From NCBI GenBank assembly GCA_030052745.1, contig JANBVO010000023.1, positions 535,763 to 599,762 on the forward strand: a stretch of DNA of 64,000 nucleotides, given 5' to 3'. The stretch comes from Pleurostoma richardsiae. Its lineage: Eukaryota > Ascomycota > Sordariomycetes > Calosphaeriales > Pleurostomataceae. Below the pieces are notes generated by a model. It was not told the origin of the DNA. It did no database searches and worked only from the letters and a program-made list of their open reading frames with translations. The position numbers and the translations under genes are program-made. Of this stretch, positions 34,400 through 45,803 are shown piece by piece. Position 1 is the stretch's first letter. Every line of letters begins with the position of its first letter.

Positions 34400-36501
34400 T
34401 CCCGGTGCTTCCTTGACGGCCACTTACAGCAGTCCCAGAATATGGGACAACTGCACCGCCGTCGGAGGTCGTGCCGCGCTCAATTGACGTCCTACTAGCG
34501 GCTTTTTTACGAGTACAAGCGGTATTCAACTTCGGCTTCAGGAAAAGGTTGTGTGTCTGTTCATATGACACCTCCTCGTGTGCGATCACAAACGCTTGGA
34601 CGGAGCCATATACACGAGGGCACGTCTGTCTCGAAGTCTCATCTCCCTCACGATATGCTGTCCACATCAACCGCGACCTTGCGGGGGGCGTATTGGTGGA
34701 TGAGGCGTTTTCTGCTGTTTCCTTCTTCTTTTTCAATGCTGGGTTTTTGAGTGGACAGGTCCAGTTTGCAATGTGATACCCATGGCCTCTGGGCCTCAAC
34801 TTGTGATATGGCAGACTAGGTACCTTGATAGGAATAATAACGACGAATGAAGAACCATGGAAATGACCCCTTACTAGCAACTCTGCTGCTCCCAGGAGGC
34901 TCGGGCGTGCTTTGTTCCAGGTGCTCGTGTATGCACATGGCGCACGGCGTTTGTAGCCACCATGACCCGGCTGTTGGCTGTATGTTCATAACAGCGTCCG
35001 GTAAGCTCAACTTCGTCCCTCCCACCACGGTGCACAAAAGCTTCGCCCAACGGATAGGGGTCGCGCTACTACTGTCACCCGCCTCGGCTCCCGCGCCTGG
35101 GGAAGGTAGAGGAAGCCCGAACACAGTCCCATGTGAACAATATCTGTAAGAACACAGAGAAAGTGCCCAGGTACATGTGGAGGTAGTCACCCGGTCTCGC
35201 CAAGCACTCCGACGCAAGAGCAGGTACCGTACCCGGCCCCACACCGGGAAGCGGCAGGTAGGAACGGATGTCCGCATGCGCCAAGCCGGCCGGATCCCCT
35301 CCGTCACTCCCTCCCATCCCCCCCACGCCCCCACATGTCCGCTAGGGAAGGATTTCGGGAGGGCCTTAACCTGAACTTCGGGTCTCTGCAGGAGCTTGTT
35401 CTGTCTCCTAGCCACTGCGGAGCTTACCAGACCCCGGGCGGGATCGTTTGAAGGGATAATTGCCGCAGAGATAAGCCTATCTTCTGCGCAGTTGACGGCT
35501 GGGCTTTGCCGTACCAAGTGACTTTGTCGACGAGCTTCAACCCACCACTCTGAGGCATTTCTTCTCTCAATCTGAGGTTACACTACCTTATCGAGGGACC
35601 AAGTGTCGAATATTTCGCGCATCTTATGCTGCGGGCATGGGCAATGGTCGCTATTGCTCAGAGATAGGTAGGTACTCTCCCCGTCATTGTCGTTTCCCCC
35701 CCTTCGTCGGCAGATAGAAAGGGCCTGAGGGCCAACGGCGCAGATCTGCGTCCCACCCCGCAGCCCCTGTGGCCTAGCAGGGGCCCCGGCCATACAATGA
35801 CGCCAAGATCTTGTGGTAATCGGACTCTGCCCTGCTGTGCAAGGAATATACGTAGCTGCAGCAGACGATGAGAAACGGGAAGTGAAAGTGACGGGTTCCC
35901 TCGAGGAGATAAGATGTGTCTTGGCGCATGTCACTGGCGGCTCGTGGCCAACGGCAGTGAGAAAGTCACATCGTGGGTTTGATAGCCGTTGACAGGGTTA
36001 GCTGTGTAAATGTCATGACGTCGTGAAGCTTCCAGGGGGCCCAGAGGCGAAGCTCAAAGCAAGTCTTCGGAAGGCGTTCTAGAGGTGCTCTCATCCAGGA
36101 GATTGCAACAATTCTTTCACGGTGCTACGGCACTCAGCTCTTGACGAGGGCAAAGATGGGTTAGGCGGCTTTGGGGGAAGAGACTCAACGATCATCCCAG
36201 AGAGCCAGCGAATGGGTATTATACTACAAACGATACATGCTGGCAAAGTCCGCTTCCGCTACCCCTCATGACATCGCGAGGAGGGCCCAAGTACTCCGTA
36301 GAAACATAGGAAAATCAGGGAGCAACCTTCGCTAGGCTCAACACGCATGCTCCAGCGCAAAACCAAAACCCACAACACCCGCACCGTATCACACCAGTCG
36401 ATGATATCGGCAAGATACTCATGAAAATCCCAACAATGCCCGGCTTTTAATGACCAAACCCCTACTCCGGTTTCCAAAAATGTGATGTGCAAAGTGTTTT
36501 T
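34400..36501. other. Convergent gene-free interval, 2.1 kb
   Basis: Between the stop codons of the CRT10-like gene and the ammonium permease. It should contain both 3' UTRs. I see no coding signal; frames are short and shifted, and no structural RNA is recognised. Confidence 0.5.
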
Positions 36502-38202
36502 CTATGCCGCTCCATGGCGGCGGGACTCGGCCTCGGGCGCTGGCGCCTTCTCGTCGGGGGGAAGAGAGCTCTCAGCGGAAACCGCCGCGACAGGAGTGGC
36601 GGGACTGCCGTTCGGCCCGTTCATCATGTTCTGGTGTGCCTCGATGCCATGCTGGGGCGCGATCTTGACGCCGTCCTCCATCTGGTCCTTAGCAGCGGGG
36701 GTCCATGCGAGATAATCACGGCGCACCTGTAGAGGGAGACGTTAGTATACGATCTCAGAGAAATCTGGCTAATCTATGTTGGGAGAAGAGGAGACATACC
36801 TCAACGTAGTCGTACGCGAACTCGCCGTGCTGGTCGTCGTCCATGCCGAGGAGCTCAGCCTCTTCGCTGGCGCGGAGGCGCAGCCCCGGGACGAGATCGA
36901 CGATCTTGGCGAGGATGGCCGAGACGACGAAGGTGTATGCGGTGCAGGCAACGAGATAGGCGATCTGGATGTAAAGCTGCTTGTAGTTGTGGTTGATGAA
37001 GCCCCCCGTTATTAAGCCCGTGTTGACACCATCGAGGCCGATGATGTAGTCGGCAGCGAAGAAGCCGTTGAAGATAAGCCCGACCATACCGCCGACAGCG
37101 TGCTCTGCGAACACGTCGAGGGAGTCATCAATTCGTATCAGGAATTTGACCTTGGTCGCAAAGTTACAGCACACGCCCGCGGCGACACCCAGTATTACAG
37201 ATGCCCAGGGCGTGATGTAACCAGAGGCCGGAGTTGCGGCGACAAGTCCTGAGATGGTGCCTGAGCACCAGCCCACCAATGACCACTTCTTGGCTAGCCG
37301 GAAATCGAGCAGACACCATGTCATGGCTGCAAACATGGCGGTCAAACACGAGTTCCAGCAGGCCATGACGGCGCGCAGGTTTGCGCCGAAGGCGGATCCG
37401 CCGTTGAAGCCGAGCCAGCCGAACCACAGCAGGATCGTGCCGAGCAGGATAAGGGAGATGTTGTGCGGCCGGAAGTTGAGCATCATCTTCTCGTTGCGTC
37501 GCCCCAGAATCCACGAGTACGCCAGCGCGGACATACCGGAGCAGATCTCGACGGGCCCACCTCCAGCATAGTCAAGGACACCGTATTTGTAGGCCCAGCC
37601 GTTCACGTTCCACGCCCAACAGGCGACTGGGCAGTAGACAATCGTAGCCCAGAAGAAGGCAAAGACCATGGCGGGAAGCACGCGGCCGCGCTCCGCCGTG
37701 GCACCGACAACGAGACCAGCCGTGACGGCGCAGAATTGCATCTGGTAGAAGGAGTATAGGAGCTCAGGGATGAGGGGCGAGCCGGGTGAGGGGAGGGCCA
37801 GGGTGTTCATGAGGCCGAAATGGTGTAGATCGCCGATGAAGCCGTTTGTGGCCTTACTGCTGAACGCTAATGAATAGCCCCAGAAGTACCACTGGAAGAC
37901 AACGACACTGAAGGACATCATGACGACCCATATCAGGGACAAGGCGGACTTTCTTCGTGCGAGACCGGAGTAGAGGAATGCGATGCCGGGGACCATAATC
38001 AAGACCATGCAAGCGGCGACGATGATGAACGCCTGGTCGCCGGATTGGTACCATTGGTTGAGGTTCTGGACGGCTGGGCCACTGTTAGCTGGGGGAAGTC
38101 GGAGGAGTTGCCCGGAACGCGATTCTACGTACAGGAGTCTCCGCCATTCTCGTCGTCGGTCCCATTGAAGGGGGTCGGGGCCCCAACCCAGGAGTAGGAC
38201 AT
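36502..38202 (-). CDS. Ammonium permease (Amt/Mep family)
   Basis: Plasma-membrane ammonium transporter of the Amt/Mep/Rh family; fungal members serve nitrogen scavenging, and some also sense ammonium for filamentation. Three exons (minus): 38202-38133, 38088-36800 and 36726-36502, giving 527 residues. Introns are 44 bases (38089-38132) and 73 bases (36727-36799). The protein begins MSYSWVGAPTPFNGTDDENGG and has eleven predicted membrane segments. Family marks are NQAFIIVAACMVLIMVPG-like segment 1 (here GDQAFIIVAACMV), YAGGGPVEICSGMSALAYS near the conserved pore Asp position, LILLGTILLWFGWLGFNGGS, and the two pore-lining His in RPHNISL and DVFAEHAVGG. The tail has YDYVEVRRDYLAW after the second splice and a Pro/Ala/Glu-rich cytosolic end. 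The 5' flank holds a TATATATT element and one HGATAR site, compatible with nitrogen control by a GATA factor, but this is inference. Confidence 0.95.
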
Positions 38203-41200
38203 GATGCCTGCGGGAGCAGAGCCTGCAGCAGAGGCTTTTTATGTGGGAAACGGACAAAACAGATCTGGAGTCGAGAGAATATACAGTGAGGTTCGGCGGC
38301 GGACGAGGAATGGAGCAGGATTCGGACTGAGACACACTCTGCCGGTGTAACTGGACACGACAGGAGGAGTGGGCATGGCACTGGCACAGCAAGAGCAAGA
38401 ATCGGCGGGCGGGAAGGAGTTGCAATATATAGAGAGACTATATCATACGTCGATAGGTGGGTAAAGGTAGTCTTCCCGTCCACCTAGCGCAACACCGGCG
38501 ACCCTGGCTTGTGATGGGCACCGGAGCTGCGTGTGAAGATTCGCCCCGGCCAGACCTAGCGCGAGAGCCCGCATTTTTTTCTCGAAGGGGGGACCGCAGT
38601 CGCTCAGCCAGAACGGGGCATGGCTGCTAGGGAGTAGTGAGTTACTCCGTGCCTCTGTCGAGACCATTGCGGCTAGAGTGACCCCGGCCTGCTGGGGTGA
38701 TGCATTCATCATCGCCCGCAGCAGGACACGCTGGGTATCGCTTCCCGCAAACTCTTCAAATGATGCAGATGCAGGATGCAGTCACTGACTGACCCCAGGA
38801 GCAGGACAAGCCGCGGCGGGTGGTGTGCTGGGTGGGACCCCGCCATCCATCCATCCCACTCTCTTTTTTGTTCCGGGATTCGACGGGGACGGGATGTACA
38901 ATGTACGGGGTACCTCGGTACAGCGTACGAGGGCGCCACAGATACCTCGATGCTCACTGTACAAAACCGCGATCTACTTGTACCGTCGAATCGCCGTCTA
39001 ATGTCTCTCCACCGATCTTCTCCGTCATACGTTCATTTGTCCCCCAAGAGAAAGGGAAAGGGAACAGTTCGTGTTAAGCAACGTGCCTCTAGGCCATACT
39101 GAGGACTATCAGTCCAATGAGGATCGAGGCAATGAAGGCGTTTTCTGCAAACGAGGCAGGCGCTCGCGTGCATGAAAACTCTGACGGCAGTGTCGTCCCT
39201 TCCATCTTTTGTGCAGTGAGAGACAACACTGAGCGCATGACGAGCAATCAGGAAGCAGCAAACGGGTGAAAAAATTGCGCACCTGCCAGCGGCACCCAAA
39301 TTGCCGTGACAGGGTTGTGAAGTTGGGGAAGGGACGAGGGGAGAGCGGGCGGCTGACAGGCCAGCAGGCAGGCGCGCAGGCACGCAGGCAGGGCTTGAAT
39401 GCGCGGGATGTCGTACTCGAGACTGGAGACAGGGCTCAGCTGCGCAAAATATCTTCCTTGTCTAGCGAGTACCGGGTTAGATGCTGCACGTCCTCCCCGT
39501 GTCGTTGTCTTACGATTGAAAGATCGAATAATAATACAATGATACAATGCTTCTATCAAAGCGTTTCATTCCCACCGTCTACGGAACACTCGGCCAACGC
39601 ACTCGAAGCTACGGGCTCAGAGCTGGTCCTTCACTCTGTCTGTTTCGGCACCCAAAAGCTCCATATTGGCTCGTTCCGCGCCTTTTCCTCTCATTCCCGG
39701 AGAGACAGCTCGAGGTCGAACAAGGCCGTCACCGGCGGCTCCTCCCAAGCAGGGGTGCCCCAGGCGAGTGGGGGAGAAGCCGGGGCTGCTAGCAGTCCTG
39801 GTTTCTGTGTGTGGCTGACGTCGTCGCGCCAAACTCTCCTGCACGACCCTGCCGACAAGCACTTTGTGCTGACTGCTTGCTCTGCAGCATCTGCAATGCA
39901 CGGAGAGACCCTCCAGTCGGACCAATGGATCTCGCCCGTTCCTGACGAGGGAGCGATAGGGATTTATGTGCGCCAAGGCCGTTGTTTCTGCCCTCCGTGT
40001 GACTTTCCCGCCTCATCTCGAGACTCGAATCAGCCGTCGAGGCTAGACTCGTGTGGCTTGTTCAGCTGCAGCCATTGCCGGTGCCGGGCCAGGGCTGCAT
40101 GCGCAGTGGCCTGTGCGCACCACCTCACAGCATCGCTCTCCCCGGACGCTAAATGCGGCCAATGCCTTAGTCGACTGTGGAGAAATATCATGTATACGAC
40201 GAAAGAAGAATATTTCCCTCATCTCGACCACGTCAGGCGACTCACTTTAACCCATGCGGACTGGCGATCAGGGCGAGGCAGAGGCCAGATGTAGCAACAG
40301 CTCCGATGCCGCAGCGATCATTTGCCCCTGGCCGAGTGTCCCTGAGGCTCTGAAGCACGAGCCGGGTCCGGCGTGGGGACTGGTGTATTCGTTACGAAAT
40401 AGTTAGTCTTGCTTCTTAGCAACACCACCCAAATGACGGGCTCTGAGCTCTCTGACCAGCGCACAGCAAATCAGACACCGACGATAGGCCTTCTGTAGCT
40501 TCTTCCATCGCTTCTATGCAGGGTGCCTGGTGTTTTTGGCTTCTCCACGCTGCTAAATAACCCCCGGGCTGTCCACACGAATCATCTCCCAGGGGTTGCG
40601 TAGGGCATAAGACCATGGAACGATGCGGCCCTGCCGGCTGGTTAGCATTGATCAGACGCTTGACAAAGAGGCGTGTCTCCAGAAGATATAGAAACTGCAT
40701 TTTGTAAATTTCTGTTGTCCTTAAGAGCCCGAGTCAACCCGGACTGACGCAACGGCGTTTCACAATATAAATAAGCTCGTAATGGGGAGAGTTCTCAAAC
40801 TAACGGCTGATGACGGAATAGTTGCCTTGCAGCTAGGACTCTAGGACCACTTCAGCAAGGTAACAACGCCACGCTTCAACCTCAGCATCCGAGTATCACC
40901 TCGGGGATTTCTTGATTGCTCAAAGCCATTTCTGCCCTCTCTCTGTTCACTGGATCATCACATCGACTTATGCTCTTTTCATTTATAACCGAAGCGACAG
41001 CCCATGCCATGCTGCACCGGCGTTTCCCCTCAATGTGTCTGCGAGAATAGGATCAAGTTCGGAAGAGGAGCCTCCGAGCATAGGTAGATGCCGCAAGTAC
41101 GGAATACAGCCAGCCTTTAAAGCGTTCCACGAGGCTGCGATCTCAACGGAATGCTCGAAAGAGTTCTACCACGCCTAGGAGAATCTCTACTTAACACAGA

Positions 41201-42406
41201 GCTCATACCTTTCACCCACCCCCCGCCGCTCACTGCTTGGAATGAGATTGGTGTCATCATAATCATCATCAGCACTTTCGTGCAGCACATGTAGGCCCTT
41301 GTTAGGGGCCTCGTCACGAGCCCCCAAGAAGCATGCGACATTTCTCTTACCACTTCAGCTTTCCGGCTCTGAAACACTCCTTATCAGGCTGGTCAGCTGC
41401 GAGGTGGGTAGTACTGCTTTTGAGGTCGTGTTTGCCAAGAGATAGGCTTTTGTTTCCTTTCGTCACGCCCAATGGGATTGTGCCCAAAGACTCGCGACTG
41501 GCTATCCAAGCGTACTCGAACCGAGACTTTCGACACCATCCGGAACACCCTCCGAACGCCCACAGACGCCTCATGCAGTGTTTTCAAGAGTCCTCTAGGA
41601 TCTCGGGAAGCATCCTTCTTCCCCCGGCTACGCTCTGCTGTTATCTTCTGTGTTGCTTGCTGGGACTAGGCGAGTACGTCTAAGAAGGACAGCCCGAAGT
41701 CCTCCTCGAATATCGGTAAACCGGCAAGTGATACAGCCTTCGCTTAGAGACAGCTCTAGCGAGCTTCTTGAACCGGACCGTCTCTTCGTTCAGCAAAGCT
41801 TGACGAGTCCCTGTGATCATGCCAGGCCAAGCACCGACGATCTTACGGTTTCATTCCCCCTTTCCTAATACGCACCTGCGTGGTTAAGGTGACTAGAGGT
41901 ACGATTTCAATTAAGGAAATGCTGAAAAAGACTTTCCGCCTTGTTATGTTGATCCTAGGCCCGCATGTTCAGGCGCTGTGTCCCGCCGTCTAGATCTAGG
42001 CAAAGCTTGGCACTTGGAGTCTGGCGATCTTCGTGGCTCCTCAGTCTTGGCAGGCAATAACAGACGCAGGCGCACGATTGAGACAAGCGATAAAGAAGAC
42101 CAGCGCTTCAAGCTACAAGAGAGATAGGAGTAAAACTCGCGATATCGTAATCATTGCAACGGCATTAGAAAATCGGTCTTGGAAGGCTTGATTTGCACCG
42201 CAGTCTGTAGCTGTGCGAGTTGTTTGCCCCTCAAGGTGTCTGTGGCGCGGGGGGATGTGGGGCTGTCCATGTCACGTGGCCTCATGCACGTCGACGTCGA
42301 CGTTATCAACGCCGCGAGACTTGAAGATCGTAGATGCTTCCCCTCACAACTTCGTATCAGGGCGAGGACGCTCCGCGAATGACGAGATAGTCCTGTCTAG
42401 CTGCCC
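38203..42406. other. Gene-free divergent interval, 4.2 kb
   Basis: Separates the start codons of the ammonium permease (minus) and the phytase-like enzyme (plus). The plus strand is open from 39266 to 40294, but it begins with GTG, is Ser/Arg/Cys-rich without recognisable domains and is not supported. The promoters of both nutrient-acquisition genes must lie here. Nothing else is seen. Confidence 0.5.
38423..38456 (-). promoter_or_regulatory. Candidate TATA element and GATA-factor site of permease gene
   Basis: On the minus strand a TATATATT run lies about 220 bases upstream of the permease ATG. A CGATAG (HGATAR consensus on the plus strand) is at 38451-38456. Fungal AreA/Nit2 GATA factors activate ammonium permease genes, so the position is sensible. 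One site alone occurs often by chance, hence the low confidence. Confidence 0.3.
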
Positions 42407-44420
42407 ATGATGCCGGCCCCGGTAAACATGAAGGCCAAGCAGGCTGCGGGCTACGAACTCGTCGGAGAGCAAGCCGACGCCGCGTCCCCCGTTGTCCTGG
42501 GGGCGCACACACCTTCGCTCCAGCGACGGGCCTACAGGATGATCCTGGTCGCGCTCATAACGTGCATGGTCATCTGCCTGGCCATCAATTTCTCCCTCGA
42601 CAGTGGCTTTGCGGCGCGCCTGACCGGCCCCGGCAGCAACAACGACTGTCGGTGTCGGGATGACCCCCCCGATGTGCCGCAGTACTTCCAGACGTCGCCG
42701 CAGATGTGGGCCGGCCCGACGGCGACCGGCAAGGCGGCGTTCCTGGCGCAGACGGTCGCATTCGACCCGTCGCGCACGTACGTGCCCAACGCGCCGCTGC
42801 AGACGGCCGTTCCCATCGAAGGCATGACGGCGGAGGACGCCAGCATCTTCCAGATGATGGGCTACCTGTCGCCGTACTCGCCGGCCCCCGGCTTCGGCGT
42901 CGACGAGTGGCCCCTCCCGGAGGGCGCCGAGATCGTCCAGGTGCAGATGCTGTCGCGCCACGGGTCGCGGTACCCGACGGAGGGCACCAACGTCGAGGCG
43001 TTTGGCAAGCGGATAGTGGAGGCGAGTGGGGAGTTCAAGGCCAAGGGGGCGCTGGAGTTCCTCAACGGCTGGGAGTACCAGATGGGGTCGAACATCCTCG
43101 TGCCCAACGGCCGCATGGAGCTGTTCAACTCGGGAATCCTGCATTCGTACAACTACGGCTCGCTGTACAACACCAACAGCAAAATTATCGTGCGGACGAC
43201 GACGCAAGACCGCATGCTCAAGTCGGCCGAGTACTTCCTCGCTGGCTTCTTCGGGCTCGAGTGGACACGCAACGCCACCATCGAGGTCATCATCGAGCAC
43301 GACGGCTTCAACAACTCACTGGCGGGGTCTAAGAACTGCCCGAATGCGGATAAGGAAGACGCGGGCACGAAAGCTAATCAGATATGGTATCGGACGTATC
43401 TGCAGAATGGTGAGTTTACCGTGACGTCCCCTACCGAGTAGGCAAACTAACGCCTTGCCAAATAGCTACAGAGCGCCTGAAGGATATGGTTGAAGGGTAC
43501 GAATGGACTGTGGAAGACACATACGCTGCACAGAACCTCTGTCCCTATGAGACGGTCAGTTTTCTGTCTCCTTAAACTCTATTAGATGTTGCATCACTAC
43601 TTTACACCCTCTTGCTGGGTTCCCTAATCCACTCTGAGCTCACGTCCTAACGCATGATTCAGGTCGCCTACGGCTTCAGTCGCTTCTGCGATCTGTTCAC
43701 ATATGAGGAGTGGATAGGCTTCAGCTACTCCATCGACCTCGCCTTCTCCGGGAACAACGGTTTCCAGTCCCAAACCGCGGTAAGTCCACAGCGACGCGCC
43801 TCTACACCCCTTTCTGGCCCGTGCGAAGACAAACTAACACCTCCCGACCTCAGCGGGCCGTCGGCTTAGGCTGGCAGCAGGAGTTCATCGCGCGACTGAA
43901 GAACCACACGCTCGGGTACTCGGGCTCGCAGATCAACGTTACCCTCGACAGCAGCACCGAGACCTTCCCGCTCAACCAGAGCCTCTACTTCGACTTTAGC
44001 CACGACACCAACATCGTCTCCGCGCTGACCGCCATGGGCCTCACGCAGTTCGCCGACCCCCTCCCCGCCGACAAGTACCCGGGCCGGCACGACTTCACCG
44101 TCTCGCACGTCGTGCCCTTCGGCGCGCGCCTCGACGTCGAGGTCGTCCGCACGCCGAAGCCGCTCGCCGCCGACAGGTCCGGGTACGCGGCCGAGGGCGG
44201 CGAGACCAGGTACGTGCACTTCGTGCTCAACCAGCGCACGCTGCCGCTGGGGCGGAGCTTCCCCGAGTGCGACGCCTCGCGCGTCGACGGGTGGTGCGAG
44301 CTGGAGACGTTCCTGCGCGTGCAGGAGCGGATGCCGGAGCTGGCCAAGTACGAAGAGGCGTGCCATGGGGAGCTTAAGGAGCATGCGTACGGCGAGGCAA
44401 CTGATGGAGCGCCTCTGTGA
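42407..44420 (+). CDS. Histidine acid phosphatase / phytase-like, membrane-anchored
   Basis: Histidine acid phosphatase of branch 2, releasing phosphate from phytate or other phosphomonoesters. Four exons: 42407-43409, 43466-43554, 43663-43779 and 43854-44420, with introns of 56, 108 and 74 bases, giving 591 residues. The active-site motif is SRHGSRYP (R184, H185), and the proton donor motif is FSHDTN (H453, D454). Instead of a cleavable signal peptide there is one hydrophobic segment at about 44-61 (RMILVALITCMVICLAINF) after a 40-residue basic cytosolic tail. This predicts a type II membrane protein with the enzyme outside or in the secretory lumen. Several N-x-S/T glycosylation sites (for example NVT, NQS) and an even number of late Cys residues agree with secretion. 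The ATG at 42407 is followed directly by a second ATG. Codon bias is strongly GC-rich. Substrate specificity is not provable from the motifs. Confidence 0.92.
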
Positions 44421-45803
44421 CGGGGATTTAGGTACCTACCAGGGAAGCTGTGTTCGATCCTTTGTTTGCGGCTCAGCTCTGTGATTAGACTGTTGGCGAG
44501 TCGGCATGTAAGATATATTATAAGCGATGGATCATGAAGGACTACGATCGGTGTCATAGTTCGTATCCAGTACATACCCAGAGTGAGGAGATAGTGATCG
44601 AAGTATTCGAAGAAGCGGCTTGCTTACATGGCATAGAAATAACAACGCCGTTTCCGTCGGGGCAGAAGACTTTTTCTATGCAACGCCTGGTTTCTTGTTC
44701 ATTTAAGCGCCAGTGCATGCAGCGTGGACAACATCTTCCTTGTGATGTCGCCTGAGAACTCGCCTGCATCCGTCTCACCTCCAAAACATCTACCATATCG
44801 CCTTGTCATGGGCCGAAGGCGACACCTCTAGGCTAAGGAAGTGAAGTATCCACCTCAGATACCAGCACAGCATTAGACGCAAGTCGACGATCCATCTATC
44901 CCAGATGAGGGCTTTCCATGCATGCTCCGATCCATTTCGCCGCAGTACGCTCGCAATGGGAACTTAAAACAGATAAACGGGACGCAGATGCCTGGACATA
45001 ATCTCGACGAGAAGCTCATCTCTCGTCCACCCATCTCATTAGATTACCAGCATCATTAACTACTACCGGTTTCATCGCCCCAGCCCCAGCCCCAGCCCCA
45101 GCCCCCAGCCCCTGTCCCTCCGAGTACCTCATCGGACCATCCAGAAGACACAGCTAGACAAAGAAAGGGCAGGATTCAAAAGGAAAGCCAAAGCCAAAGC
45201 CAGCCCCGTAACCTCTCTCCGTCCAGTCTCTCTTTTCGCCGTCATGCTATGCTATTTGCCCGTTTCCGCAAGAGAGACGATGAACAAGGGACAATCAAGG
45301 GCGACTGCAACCGAGGCCCAAACTCCATGCTAGGGTAAAGACGAACTTCAACCGAGTCTCGCTTCGCGTGAGGTCGAGGAACAACAAAACAGGGGGGAAA
45401 AAAAACAGTTCGAGGCGCGTGTGGGAAAGCAGGGAGTGTTTAACTTTCGCGTGCGCGGTGGTGATTGATTCAGAATGCTCGTTAGAATACAGTTGCCGCG
45501 AATTGAAAATGACTATGGCCCCCTCAACACATCCGGACGGTGCTCGAACGCGAGGAGCAGAAAAGGGAAAAAAACAGTAAGCTAGTAATGCAGTCGCTCG
45601 CTCCGCATGCTGACGAGTGGAAGGGTAGATAGGATAAGGTCATCCCTTGGGACGAGGGAGGGAAGGTAGGGGGCATGATCGCCGGTACGTCATCATCATC
45701 CTTCGTTCTCCAGAGAGGTCGTTGTGAGGAAGGGGTCAGGAGAGTATCACCACCAAGAAACATCACGAGGAAGTGGAGGTAGGGGGTTCGCGCTCAACAG
45801 GTT
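44421..45803. other. Convergent gene-free interval
   Basis: 1.4 kb between the stop codons of the phytase-like gene and the disordered-protein gene; it holds their 3' ends and a (GCCCCA)n minisatellite. AAAGCC is repeated three times just after it (about 45185-45203). No gene is seen. Confidence 0.5.
45078..45114. repeat. GCCCCA hexanucleotide minisatellite
   Basis: Four perfect GCCCCA units followed by a 7-base variant and a partial unit, in non-coding DNA between convergent genes. Likely length-variable; no function inferred. Confidence 0.8.

Noticed and set aside
39266-40294. 342-codon open frame on the plus strand
   Set aside because: Starts with GTG, has no domain or family resemblance, is Ser/Arg/Cys-rich, and other frames of the same stretch are also open, so it is probably chance in GC-rich DNA.
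42344-43300. 318-codon antisense frame opposite the phytase-like gene
   Set aside because: Shadow of strong codon bias; the sense frame carries the RHGSRYP motif and splices cleanly.
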